NCBI RefSeq assembly: GCF_009870125.1
Contig: NC_046683.1
Coordinates: 20,903,001-20,967,000 of the forward strand
Length of the DNA stretch: 64,000 nt
Direction of reading: 5' to 3'
From: Drosophila pseudoobscura
Lineage: Eukaryota; Arthropoda; Insecta; Diptera; Drosophilidae
Shown here: positions 20,360-32,602 of the stretch, one piece after another
Layout of the letters: each line of letters starts with the position of its first letter
Numbering within the stretch: the first letter of the stretch is position 1
The notes under the pieces: model-generated
Seen by the model: only the letters and a program-made list of their open reading frames with translations
Databases searched by the model: none
What the model was told of the DNA's origin: nothing
Made by a program: the position numbers and the translations under genes

Positions 20360-23300
20360 ATGGGCACTATCTCATCGGTGCTGCAGTGGTCGTGCACCAA
20401 GTGCAATACGATCAATCCGACTGAATCTCTTAAATGCTACAATTGTGGGACGGTGCGCAAAGTGTTTCCCAGTCCTACCGCAACATTGTCGTCTCACCAG
20501 ACGGCTACAGTAAAAACTGCACCGCGACAGCCCAGCACTTGGATACATCGACAGCGAGAGCCCCCACATCCGGCAGAAGCACTGCCAGCTGATGGAGACT
20601 CGCTTGATAGGATCAAAACGGTAACCAGGTAAGAAAGAAAGCAGCCAGCACGCAGTAGGCAAAAAGCAGTGGAGGTCAAAAAATCATCACACAAAAACAA
20701 ACAGCCCGTCCATGTGTGTATTTGTGCGTGTCGCGTGAGTTTGTTTGCATGTGTGTGTGTATGTGTGTGTGTGTGTGCCTGTATACATAGAGAAGGAGGA
20801 GCAGCAGCAGCAGCAACAGCAACAAAAAAAGGAGGAACAGAGAAGAAATTGGGGAAAATCGATTTGGATCAAGAAACATTGTTTACAATTTTATTGATTT
20901 GGTTTTTAATTGAATATTACTCTTCGTTCCATCGCCACCCTCCTTTTCCATCGCCCACAATCGGCCGCCGAGGCGTCTGCGCCTCTGTTTTCAGCCGTAG
21001 CGCAAAACAAACAACAAAATTTCGCTGAAAAAAAGCGTTTAGTGATTGGGAAGGCGAGCAGAGAAGGGAACAGAACACCAGTGAAAGGGGTGGTCGAAAG
21101 TTGGATTTCCATGCGGTCAATGAAATAACCTTTGACTCCGGGCCCCTAACCCACACCTTTTCCTTTCCCCTCCTTGTGTTTCCAGAAACGAATACAACAA
21201 GAATGTCTACAAGTCGCTGCTGCGCGGCTGCCTGAAGCGACCGCAGCGGAACAGCCAGAACCTGCCCGCCAACTGCGTCGACTGCGAGGACACGCGAAAG
21301 TACATCAAGAGCTCCATTGAGCTATATCGGCACTTCTCGAACCCGGCGCTGAACCGACGCTGGATCTGCCACGCCTGTGAGACGGACAACAACTCAGTAA
21401 CCTGGCACTGTTTGATCTGCGACACGGTCAGCTATCTGGCGCCCATTTACAAGGACGCGATTGCCGGCGACGGTCCTCGGGGCCAAGAGCTAGCTGACAA
21501 TCTAGGCAGCGGCAGCAAGGGGGAGCTGCTAACGGACAGATCGGACCAGAATAATCATTATAGCCATCACCAGCTGCATCAGCATCAGTACCAGCACCAG
21601 CAGGAGGAGCACCAACAGCAACAACATTCCCAAAAACGACAGCTTAAGGGCAGCGGTCGAAGTGGCAGATTCTCCCTTTTTCGGCGTACCCAGAGCCTGA
21701 GCACGGCCATCGACAAGAGCTCCTCGGGCCGCAGCTGCCACATATGCTATGTGAACAACCAGAGCAAGGACATCTTCAATCTTCCCCAGTCCAAGCCACT
21801 GCTAACAGGTGAGTTCTACCCATCGCAGCGCACCTTGAAGGCCCCTCTAGTCAAAATCCTAATCTCATGGCGTCTCCCATCCCTTTGCCAGGTATTCCTC
21901 CTGTGGCCACCTGCAGCAATTCGCGCTTCGCCATTGCCAACGATACCTTCTGTCGTCGTAAGCAGAACAATAACAACAAGAACCAAAATAAAGTGGTGCG
22001 CGAGAGTTGCGCCAAAAAGAAATACAACTTTACCATCACGACGCTCTCGCGATCCTCGGCCAAGGAGGAGGCCAAGTCTATATCGAAGCCGCTACGACAG
22101 CAACAGCAGCCGAAGCAGCAGCAAGCGAATGCCCAGCGGGAGCCAGCAGTGAGTATGAATCCATCACAGTTCACCATACCGAGGAACGGAGTCTTCATAG
22201 CCGTCAATGAGTGGTCAGAGCCGACGGCCAGTACTGCTGCCAGTGGAAAGCGCAGCCAAGCCCTGCCCTGTGATATGGCCCACAATCATCAGCCCCAGCA
22301 GCAGCACCACAACAACAACAACAACAATAACAACAACAGCAACAGCAACAAGAACAACAACAATTGTGGAAAGATGCACCAGCAGCAGCAGCAGCTGTAT
22401 GAGAACGATTGCGTGGCCTTGGTCCAACAGCAGCTGAGGGCGACCGCTGCCCAGGCAGCCCAGGCAGCAGCAACCGCCGTGGCTGTGCCCCTGCCTCTGC
22501 TTATGCCTGTGGCTTCCTCCCCTGTGGCTGCAGGGGAGCCGTCAATGCCCATATATGCTCAGGTGAACAAGCAGCACAAGCTCAAGAAGAAACACCATCA
22601 GCAACAGCAACAGCAACAGCAGCAGCAGCAGCAGGAAGTACAGGCCAACAACAATGAAAGCGTCAACGTTGAGGCGTCAGCTTTGACAACGGACAACAGT
22701 AGTAGCGAAGCTATGACAGGATTCGGCCTGGGAGCCAGCACCGATGGCAGCGGGGAGGCAAGCGAGTCAGAGTCGAGCAGTACACAGCCAGAGCTGCACG
22801 TCGAAGAGCATTCCATCTATGCCAAGGTTTGGAAGGGACCACGCAAGGCCACTGAATCCAAAATGTAAATTTCCAAGCCGCTAGAGCAACACCAACACCA
22901 AACACTCAATACCCAACAATCTCTCACCTGCCGCTCCAAAGCAGAACCGTGCAGAACAGTGCAGAACACACTGTTCCTGTTCCCTTATCAATTATTTAGG
23001 TTCTGCTGATTATGTTTTGTTTTGCTTGGACGCTTAGTCACGCCCGGGCCATGTGTCTGTGTGTGTGTGTTCCACACAGTGAAAGCTCTACCGGCGGAGT
23101 TCCCCCTGGAACGGAAAAATGTATATTTGCAACCAATCTTGGGGTGTCCGCTTACGAGGGCTCTCACTGTAGATGGTATTATCTTTTCGTTTGGTTTGTC
23201 GCTTTTTTGCTTGCTGCGGTTTCAGTTGCGTTTTCGTTTCCATTTCAGTTGCAGATTCAGTTTCAGTTTGTTGTTAATTAGCCGAATTAATTAGCCGCTT

Positions 23301-26300
23301 CATTTGCGAACCCATTTTTATTTCAATTATTGTAATTATTATTATTATTATTATATACGGACGGATCTATTGGAGTTACTTGTGTTGGAGTTAATATTTG
23401 ATCGCTTGCTCTGTGTTTACAGCACTCATGATCCAGGCAGTAGTCGTCTTATTGTTGCCACAGCCTCAGCGATAGCAACAGGGGCGCCATCGGGTGCAGC
23501 AGCAGGATCAGCGATAGCAGCACCTGTGGCCCAACGCAGCGAAAACAAACCGCTGGTGGGGCACAGCAGCCGCAGCAAGATGTGGACATGCATCAAATGT
23601 TCCTATGCCTACAATCGTCTCTGGCTGCAGACCTGCGAGATGTGCGAGGCCAAGCCGGAGCAGCAGGCCCAACAGCAGCCGCAGCAGCAGGCAGGTCGGT
23701 ACATCTGTCAAGGGAATCCACATGAACATGCGCTTATGCAGGCTTATGCTTTGCTCGAATTGAATTTCAGAGACGCCAACGAACCGAGACGAACCGTGGA
23801 CGTGCAAGAAGTGCACCCTGGTCAACTACTCCTCGGCCATGGCCTGCATTGTGTGCGGCGGATCCAAGCTGAAGAGCATCTCCTCCATCGAGGACATGAC
23901 GCTGCGCAAGGGCGAGTTCTGGACGTGCAGCCACTGCACTCTCAAGAACTCGCTGCACTATGGTCTGTGCAGTGCCTGCAAGTCCATTCGGCTGCTCCCC
24001 GTCGAAACGGTGCGCGAGCGTCCCGATGGGCAGTCGTACGAGGACCAAGACGCTGCCGCCGCTGGCCACCTCCCGCCAGGCACCGCCAACGAGGCCAAGA
24101 TTCCAACGGGGATCGCCATGCCTATGCCCATGCCCTTGTCCTTGCCTATGACTGTGCCCATGCCCATGCCCATGCTGCAGTTGCCAGCAGCGGTCGTGCA
24201 TCGTGGGTCACGCAGTCCCTCGCCCAGGGCGATAGGGATGTCGCCCATTGTACAGCAGCAGCAGCAACAGCAGCAACCGCAACAGGTGCAGTCAGTAAGG
24301 AGCTCCTCGGGGGCCATTCCCAAAAGGCACAGCACCGGGGGCTCCATCGTCCCTCGCAACATTTCCATAGCCGGACTGGCAGCTGGCACTTCAGCCTACA
24401 ACATACAGCAGGGATCATCAGCAGGGTCTGGCTCCAAGAAGTGGCAATGTCCGGCATGCACCTACGAGAACTGCGCCGCCTCCGTAGTTTGCGACATATG
24501 CTCGAGTCCGCGGGGGCTAGTAAACGCTGTTATCGGGGATGCCCTGGCCAGGAAGTCCATACGGGTGGCCCTAACAGACATCCGGCAAGAGAGCAAGCTG
24601 ATGGAGAACCTGCGCCAGCTGGAGGAGACCGAGGCACTGACCAAGTGGCAGAATATCATCCAGTACTGCCGCGACAACAACGAGCTCTTCGTCGACGACT
24701 CCTTTCCGCCGGCGCCGAAAAGCCTCTACTACAACCCGGCAAGCAGTGCAACCGAGGGCAATCCGGTGGTGCAGTGGCGCCGTCCGCACGAGATTAACTG
24801 CGACGGCGGCGCATATCCGCCGTGGGCCGTTTTCCGCACTCCCCTGCCATCGGACATCTGCCAGGGTGTGCTGGGCAATTGCTGGCTGCTAAGCGCCCTG
24901 GCCGTGCTAGCTGAGCGCGAGGACCTCGTCAAGGAGGTGTTGGTCACCAAGGAGATTTGCCCCCAGGGAGCCTACCAGGTGCGGCTCTGCAAAGACGGCA
25001 AGTGGACGACCGTGCTCGTCGACGATCTGCTGCCCTGCGATAAGCGCGGCCATCTGGTTTATTCGCAGGCTAAGCGGAAGCAGCTCTGGGTGCCGCTGAT
25101 TGAGAAGGCAGTGGCCAAGATCCATGGCTGCTACGAGGCGCTCGTCTCAGGTCGCGCCATCGAAGGCCTGGCCACTCTGACGGGCGCCCCCTGTGAGAGT
25201 ATACCGCTGCAGGCGAGCTCCCTGCCCATGCCCAGCGAAGACGAGCTAGACAAGGATCTGATCTGGGCGCAGCTGCTTAGCTCGCGCTGTGTGCGCTTCC
25301 TCATGGGTGCAAGCTGCGGCGGTGGAAACATGAAGGTCGACGAGGAGGAGTACCAGCATAAGGGCCTGCGGCCCCGGCACGCCTACTCGGTGCTGGACGT
25401 GAAGGATATCCAGGGGCACAGGCTGCTAAAGCTGCGCAACCCGTGGGGCCACTATTCGTGGCGCGGCGATTGGTCGGATGACTCTTCGCTGTGGACTGAC
25501 GACCTGAGGGATGCCCTGATGCCGCACGGCGCCTCCGAGGGTGTCTTCTGGATCTCCTTCGAGGACGTGCTCAACTACTTTGACTGCATCGACATCTGTA
25601 AGGTACGGTCCGGCTGGAACGAGGTGCGTCTGCAGGGCACCCTCCAGCCATTGTGCTCCATCTCCTGTGTCCTGCTCACCGTGCTGGAACCCACCGAGGC
25701 GGAGTTCACGCTCTTCCAGGAGGGCCAGCGAAACTCCGAGAAGTCGCAGCGCTCCCAGTTGGATCTCTGTGTTGTGATATTCCGCACCCGCTCGCCGGCG
25801 GCCCCCGAGATCGGCCGTCTCGTGGAGCACAGCAAGCGTCAGGTGAGTGTTCGTGACCCAGACAAGTCAACCACCTCTGCCCCGGATTGATTTGGGAATC
25901 TCTTTGCAGGTGCGCGGCTTTGTGGGCTGCCACAAGATGCTAGAGCGGGACATTTATCTGCTGGTTTGCCTGGCCTTCAACCACTGGCACACTGGTATTG
26001 AGGATCCGCACCAGTATCCGCAGTGCATCCTAGCCATCCACAGCTCAAAGCGCCTGCTTGTGGAGCAGATCATCCCTTCGCCGCACCTCCTAGCCGATGC
26101 CATCATCAGTCTGACCTTAACCAAAGGTCAGAGGCACGAGGGACGAGAGGGTATGACCGCCTACTACCTCACCAAGGCAAGTCTTCCTTTACCATTCCAT
26201 TTCGCACTCCAAATTAACAATGAAAGACTCATATGGTTTTGTATTTGTGGTCCTCCGCAGGGCTGGGCGGGTCTGGTTGTGATGGTAGAGAACCGACACG

Positions 26301-26647
26301 AGAATAAGTGGATTCATGTCAAGTGCGACTGCCAGGAGAGCTACAATGTGGTGTCCACCCGAGGCGAGCTCAAAACTGTGGACTCCGTGCCGCCGCTTCA
26401 AAGGTAGGTTAGACGTTCAGCGTCGATCAGATTCCCCACTAATTTCTCAACATTACGTACCCGTACCAGGCAAGTGATTATTGTGCTTACCCAGCTGGAA
26501 GGAAGCGGCGGCTTCAGCATCGCCCATCGGCTCACACACCGGCTGGCCAACTCTCGGGGCCTCCACGACTGGGGACCGCCAGGAGCTACACACTGCCCCC
26601 CCATTGAAAACGTACACGGGCTGCATGCCCCGCGCCTGATCACCTAA
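20360..26647 (+). CDS. sol: small optic lobes: calpain with RanBP2-type zinc fingers (CAPN15 family)
   Basis: Cysteine protease of the SOL/calpain-15 family, needed for optic lobe neurons in flies. Eight exons join in frame: 20360-20628, 21186-21808, 21892-22864, 23423-23694, 23771-25842, 25910-26176, 26261-26403 and 26470-26647. They give 1598 residues, matching the length I recall for the fly protein. Zinc fingers of the WxCxxC type are seen near the N-terminus ([10 protein letters not shown]), in exon 2 ([12 protein letters not shown] and SCHICYVN), in exon 4 ([10 protein letters not shown]) and in exon 5 ([30 protein letters not shown]). Long Gln/Asn runs fill exon 3. The calpain core has Cys 1083 ([10 protein letters not shown]), His 1249 (RHAYSVLDV) and Asn 1269 (LRNPWG), so catalysis should be intact. 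Intron 6 is GC-AG (aag|gcaagt). The C-terminal SOL-homology region ends GLHAPRLIT. Confidence 0.95.
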
Positions 26648-27060
26648 TCTGAGACTCCATTGATTAAGGACCGCACAAATGCGTATGAAATGCATGGATG
26701 CATGAACGGATGAACGGATGCCTGAGCACTGGTTAAAGATAACGATTAATGATTCCTTTTGATGTTCTCTCGATGTGTACTTATGTATGTCTTGATTTCC
26801 ATTCGCCTCCGCTCATTTATACCGTACTCTAGTCTATGTTTTGTAAACGTTTTACGTACCATGCATACAACAAAAACCAAAACCCAAAGGAAAGAAATAT
26901 ATATATGTATAGATGGGTATAGACGTATACCATCTGATCAAACTTCAAACGAACTGGTTAAAAAACCAACATTTTGATGTGCGTATGTATGTTGGAGTTG
27001 AACTAAACAACTCAACTCTTTAAAATCGGCTCTAAAATAGACTTCTAAAGGCCTCGTACG
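26648..27060 (+). other. Probable 3' UTR of sol
   Basis: AT-rich, non-coding sequence with short ATGGATG/AACGGATG direct repeats just after the stop (26690-26722). No canonical AATAAA stands out. Retrotransposon-derived sequence begins at roughly 27060. Confidence 0.45.
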
Positions 27061-27129
27061 GCGATGGGAGGCCCTTATTACCTTAGCGAAGCTTAGTTTT
27101 TGGCCAAAACTCAGTCACAATCTGCCTGC

Positions 27130-28560
27130 AAAACGTCTCAAAACGGCCAAGCATTGGCTGGAACAAATTCATGGTGAATCAACTTTTTCAATGGTTGGTC
27201 GTCAGCCATCGGGTGTTTCCGGGAGATCAACGAATGACGGGTCGGCTTGCCATAACTCGTTCTGGGATACATGTGCTCTCCTGACCCGAGGCGGCTTTGC
27301 TCCATACCCTAGGATACAGGGAGATCGCGAACTTACCGTCACCCGTCGTAGCTGTATACGACGGTGAAAGTGCGACTATACTCTCCCCGTGAAGGCGGCT
27401 GGTAACAGGTCCAGATTGTGGCTAATGGTAGTGGGGCGGAGAGAAGAAAACTCTCAGTGTTGCCTAGGCATGCAAGGTCGAGGGGGTGCTCAGTCGCTAA
27501 TATGCATAATCCGGATACATGCCATCCTCCAGCTTAAACTAGGCTTCGCGGGGCAAGAGGGAAGTTTCCCCTTCTCGTGGATCCAATTATGCCAAATTCG
27601 AATACATCTAAACATACCTCAAAGGAGTTCGGTACTCCTCATAAAGTGCCGGAGGAAAATGATAATCCCTCTATCTCTGCATCTGGGAAGCCAGATGGCC
27701 CACGCTTGGGGGTTACCAAGCCAAGCGACATCGCGCTGGCAAGCGTTCAGGGACGATCCAATAAAAGGGACGATAAAAACGATCCAGCATATCGTTTACA
27801 CAAGTGATCCAGCTAAGGCAATGTACCAAGACAATCCTGATAAACTACCAGACAGCCAAAGCTGGTAAGGGCGCGGCTAAGGCCCCAAGCAAGCGTCAAG
27901 AAGTTTAGCAGGTCACGAAAACGCAGCTCAGCCACTGCTCGCTTGACGAGGTAGCGAGGGTCAAGACCCTTATTGGTGTCCTAGACAGGGGCTCTAGTGT
28001 CAGACGGATTCCTCGATAAAAATGGCACCAGGTGGAAAACTAGCTGCTGTATCGCTTCCTCCAGAAGCTAGAGGAGAGCGGAGGATAACCGCCCAATTGT
28101 GATGACGCCGCGTGGCAACAGGGTAGAGTAAAAGCCATTGCCTGCCAAGATCCTCGCTCGGCGGCGCTCTGCACGTAGGCGGTGGCGAAACTAAAAGATG
28201 TCTGCCCAGGAGCCAAACTGGAGGTCCCCCACACCTTCCTACAGCCGATTGGACGTGGCTAAGACGGACGAGATAAATGGACAGGGCCTGGTGCCTCATC
28301 CTCGTCTTAAACGAAGAGTCAATAGAACTCCTCGGAATAACGGAAGGAGTTATAAACTACGGCTACAAAAAAGAGGTATCCAGGCAAAAAAATGGTGCAG
28401 GTGAACCTCAGGAATGTTTTTGACACTCCTGCATATAAACTTCCCCATTGCTCTCCTGCTTCACCTAGCCAAGAGTAGTCCACATTCAGGAGCCCTGGAT
28501 TCTCGGAAACAGGTCATGAGAGCTCACTGAGGATCTGCTCTATCTCCAAACGCGCCCCTT
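27130..28560 (+). mobile_element. Decayed LOA-type non-LTR retrotransposon, 5' UTR and ORF1 fragment
   Basis: The sequence GGGCGGAGAGAAGAAAACTC near 27434 recurs near 33990 in the longer element. An ORF1 remnant begins near 27577 (SNTSKHTSKEFGTPHKVPEE). The KAPSKRQ and LDEVARVKTLIGVLD segments at about 27880-28000 match the ORF1 of the copy at 34 kb. Stops and frameshifts are frequent. A short piece of ORF2 start (LLHLAK, then LVHIQEPW-like) is recognisable near 28450-28500. Confidence 0.65.
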
Positions 28561-28689
28561 TGCGAGCTCATCACAGGTCCAAGTGAGCTGACGTAAGGCT
28601 CGCCTCTGGGATTTTGGCTTTTAATTTGTCACAAATGGAACTTTTTTAGACTGAGATCTTTGAAGAAAATGTTTGTTTTTCAGAACTAG

Positions 28690-29330
28690 GGCGGAGAAAA
28701 TAAAGTTTCAGATGATGTCGTCTACGAACGAGAAGTGGGTAGGTTTGAAGTTACGTCGCAGCCTACGATGTGGGTATTCAGAAGAAGATCTAACGACACT
28801 GCTCGACGTAGCCCAGCACTGACCAGCTTTCTTCAGGTAAAGCTTAGCCGTTGAAAGAACCTTGCTCAAACGACAAGGCTCTGAGTTTGTTTTTCCTATG
28901 TTCAATATTGAATGTTGACAGACTGACCTTAAGCTCAAGAAAGATCTGTTCAGCATTGGCTTTGACCTTGTTAAAGAGCCGCCACGATGTTTTTCGGAGT
29001 TCCCCTAGTCTCGGAGTCCACCATTCAGTTTTCTTCCGACCTCTAGTTGCTAGTTGCCAGGACGGCAAGCTTTATTGAGTGCCTCATTGCAGGCGTCAGT
29101 AGATAATTGTAAAATACGGTATTGCCAAACGAAGCACATAAATTTTTGTAAATATACTTCATGGGCGGCTCATCAACCGTGTAGACCACGAATGACCCAC
29201 CCCAATCGTGTGGATACACGCTGCGGCTACAATAACTTGAATTCCCCAAAATCCAGGCGCATTGTCGTCGAGCTGGATGACCTATTAAATAAGGCTGGGT
29301 GTTTCCCAAGCCCTCGGGTCGTACCATATA
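28690..29330 (-). mobile_element. LOA-type retrotransposon ORF2 fragment, opposite orientation
   Basis: On the minus strand the translated segments WWTPRLGELRKTSWRLFNK and LKVSLSTFNIEHRKNK match, with substitutions, the stretch at 35890-36050 in the longer element (WWTPNLGELRKASRRLLN). An endonuclease-like piece lies further upstream on that strand. The fragment is head-to-head or tail-to-tail with the plus-strand piece just before it, so at least two insertions or an inversion occurred here. Confidence 0.65.
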
Positions 29331-30260
29331 CCAACAATCTGAAAAAAAAATATATCGTAAACAAAAAAAAAAAACACTTCAAAACAAATGGAATCAAATA
29401 ACTTTACATTCTTCCTCCAACACAGACGCAAACCAAGCTGAGGTTTCAATTACCTCCGACGTACCCACCATACCTGAGATCCGGAGCAGTAGCTTCTGAA
29501 TTACCCTGCCATGGGAAGGCCTTTCCCCCCGTCTTTTCAAAACATTTAGCAGCTAATATTCTTTCCAAACGCGGTCCATTTCCTTTTAGATTGGCATTCG
29601 CAATGTCAATCAAATACATCCCAATGTCAGTTTGGGACTTAGATTAGGAAATTTAAGGTTTTCGCATGATTCCGTTTGCGCAAACCACCGAGCTTATTTA
29701 TGTATGTTGGACTGACAACAAATAATGTACACTCCATTGATCTTCGAAATTAATATTGATATTTTAAATGGCAGAACAACGTCTACCGGGCTAACTAGTC
29801 GAACTGATAACAGCTACAAAGCGTAGCGACAGATAACCTGCATACTGTCTTACAGTCTAGATTGGACTAAACTAATGCCGCACCCATATTGCTGCCAGGG
29901 CAATGTATCTTTTTATTGTTATTTGATCGCTGCTGGAGCGAGTTGAATGGCCCCCAGTATATTCATCTGCAGTTATCAGATACATCAGTTTTTTTTTTAT
30001 GTTTTAAGAATTTTTAACGTCGACTGGCGGACCCAAAGTGATGTATTTTTTTACCGGAAAATAGATACTGACCTGATCAGATTTCCGTGCAAACTAACCC
30101 AAACTTTTTTAATAAAGTTAACTTGAAATCATAAGTAATACATGCGTTTCGGTTTGATGAAGCCAAAATTATAAAAGAGTTTAGAATTTGATAACATAAA
30201 CGTCATCATGGTTGAATATAGTGTCGGAAATTCGAAAAAAAAAATTTACAGTCGTTAATA
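29331..30260. other. Non-coding, repeat-derived sequence
   Basis: No gene is seen. The stretch is AT-rich with poly-A tracts at about 29341-29375 and a poly-T tract near 29990. It is bounded by retrotransposon remnants on the left and the A/B repeat on the right. Confidence 0.5.
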
Positions 30261-30445
30261 TTTTCCGCCATTTACCTCAAGTCGTTGTTTAATAGAGGGG
30301 ACTTAAGTGGGCTAATTCGGTTTTTCATCATACGAGACGCTATATTGTTGTTGAGGAACCAAAATTGAGGCAATAACAATCAAAGTCAAGTATTCCAAAT
30401 AAGCCAGTCAAGTAGAAAATCATTAATTGGATAAAATTATGTGGG
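30260..30445. repeat. A/B dispersed repeat, copy upstream of Sep1
   Basis: Segment B (CCATTTACCTCAAGTCGTTG, followed by TTAAGTGGGCTAA) at about 30271-30322 is followed by segment A (CCAGTCAAGTAGAAAAT, then TTGGATAAAATTATGTGGGC) at about 30404-30447. Both segments recur upstream of waw in the order A, A, B. The element is unknown to me. Confidence 0.6.
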
Positions 30446-30508
30446 CAGGGCTGAGGGTTCTATCTGCTAATAATATTTCACTGAATATGTATAATAGAAC
30501 TTGAATTC

Positions 30509-30615
30509 GTCAGTATATTTACGGTATATTTGTAAAATGAGACGGTATATTTTGGTATATTTCTGAGGGTCGGATAAATTCGATAAAAAAATTCGATAAA
30601 TTCGCGGTCACACTG
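30509..30615 (+). promoter_or_regulatory. Sep1 core promoter: Motif 6 and Motif 1
   Basis: GTCAGTATATTT at 30509-30520 fits Ohler Motif 6 (KTYRGTATWTTT), with related GGTATATTT units at about 30523 and 30545. CGGTCACACTG at 30605-30615 is a perfect Motif 1 (YGGTCACACTR). Motif 1 normally overlaps or closely precedes the start site, so transcription should begin at about 30610-30640, leaving a 5' leader of only about 30-55 bases. Confidence 0.7.
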
Positions 30616-30666
30616 CTCTATTTTGTTCATTGCATTGTGTTCGTTCGTTTCGTGTTTTTTTTTAAA

Positions 30667-32539
30667 ATGGCTGATACAAAGGGCGTGAGTAGCTCGATAA
30701 TTTTATATACAATTTTGATTAGCATGTCTAGTGATCGTTTAAAAAAGAAATTTACTCAAAGCAGTTCGATGCAGATGCAGCATATGTCTGTAGTCCAAAT
30801 GCTAAGTGCATTTTTGTTTGCCGTGAGCTCGCCGATGCCTCCTTCGTTCGTTCGCCTTGCGTCCGCTCATTGTGCAGTCAAGTGATTCACAACACATGCC
30901 GGCGTCGGTGGTGGCGTCGCTATCGGCATTCTTCCTTTGTTTGCGATTGCAGATCTCTCCGAGTGTCCCGCCTCTGACCCACATTCAGAGAGCAATGGCA
31001 ATGGCAGTCAGTAACGATAGCATTTTTCTGATATTTTGGGTGTCAGTCATGTACATATGTACATACATATACATATATGTACAAAAATATGTGGCTTGTG
31101 GCAAGAGAAATTTTAGTTTCTTTATTGTGCGTGACAAGCATTTCAAACAGTCGCGACGCCATCGCTTTCTATGCGAAATAAAAACAATACTCGATAATAA
31201 TAACGGCTTACATATCTCTTTTTGTTATGGTATGTTGCAGTTTTCCAGCATTGAGACGCCCGGCTATGTGGGGTTCGCAAATCTGCCCAACCAAGTGCAT
31301 CGGAAGTCCGTGAAAAAGGGCTTCGAGTTCACCCTGATGGTGGTTGGCGAGTCCGGACTTGGCAAGTCCACACTGGTCAACAGTTTATTTCTCACGGACC
31401 TATACCCGGAACGCATCATACCCGATGCCATAGGTAGGCGCACGCCCCTCCCTGTCTCTTTTTGTGTTTCCTTGTGTTGGACGTTGATGACTCGCATCTT
31501 CTTGCAGAAAAACAAAAGCAAACAGTCAAGTTGGAGGCCTCGACAGTGGAGATTGAGGAGCGTGGGGTCAAACTGCGCCTTACCGTAGTCGACACACCCG
31601 GATTTGGTGACGCCATCGACAATTCTAACAGCTTCAGTGCCATACTCGAGTATATCGATGAGCAGTACGAGCGCTTCCTGCGCGACGAAAGCGGTCTTAA
31701 TCGTCGCAACATTGTGGACAATCGCATACACTGCTGCTTCTACTTTATTTCGCCCTTTGGGCATGGGTAAGTTCACTTTCACTGCAATGTGTCGTTCGTT
31801 GTCCCTTCGACGGTTCTTAACGCTGAGTTTTGATTGGATTGTATAGCCTGAAGCCATTGGATGTGGAATTCATGAAGAAACTCCACTCCAAGGTGAACAT
31901 TGTGCCCGTTATTGCCAAAGCTGACTGCCTCACCAAAAAAGAGATCTTGCGCCTTAAGTGCCGCATTATGCAAGAAATCGAGAGCCATGGCATTAAAATT
32001 TATCCACTGCCAGACTGTGATTCCGACGAGGACGAAGACTACAAGGAACAAGTGAAGCAACTGAAGGAAGCTGTGCCTTTTGCCGTCTGCGGCGCCAATA
32101 CATTACTTGAGGTCAAGGGTAAAAAGGTTCGCGGCCGCCTCTATCCCTGGGGCGTGGTCGAGGTAGAGAATCCCGATCACTGTGATTTCATAAAGCTGCG
32201 CACAATGCTAATGTGAGTAGTTCCCGCTGTCCCTCGCTCTATTTCACACGCTTGTTAACTTTTATGTTTGTTTTCCGTTCCAGAACCCACATGCAGGACC
32301 TGCAGGAGGTAACGCAAGAGGTGCACTACGAAAACTATCGATCTGATCGCCTGGCCAAAGGCATCAAGGGTAAGGAGAACGGCATAAAGCAGGAACGTGA
32401 GAACAACGTGAACGCTCAGACTGTAGCAAACAGTGCGCTCTCAGAGAAGGACCGCATACTGCAGGAGAAGGAGGCCGAGCTTGCACGTATGACGGAGATG
32501 CTGGCCCAGATGCAAGCACGCATGCAAGCCCAGCATTGA
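30667..32539 (+). CDS. Sep1: Septin (Sep1)
   Basis: Filament-forming GTPase that assembles with other septins at the cortex and cleavage furrow. Five exons: 30667-30684, 31241-31433, 31508-31766, 31847-32212 and 32284-32539, giving 363 residues (the fly protein is about the same length). The first exon encodes only MADTKG. The P-loop GESGLGKS (about residue 42), the switch II DTPGFGD (about residue 98) and AKAD (about residue 180) are all present. The septin unique element and a C-terminal coiled coil ([20 protein letters not shown]) follow. The first intron of 556 bases separates the tiny start exon from the rest. The gene sits between two decayed retrotransposon clusters yet is fully intact. 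Confidence 0.96.
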
Positions 32540-32571
32540 AGCGTATCCAATCAATTGATACATACACCTAC

Positions 32572-32602
<31 letters not shown>

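Noticed and set aside
23304-24797. A 497-codon open frame overlapping sol
   Set aside because: It runs through sol exons 4 and 5 and the intron between them; past 23771 it is out of frame with the zinc finger and calpain coding, and its sequence there is low-complexity.
30857-31588. A 243-codon open frame overlapping Sep1 exons 2 and 3
   Set aside because: It reads through the intron and only its middle section coincides with the septin frame; the spliced septin explains the conserved part.
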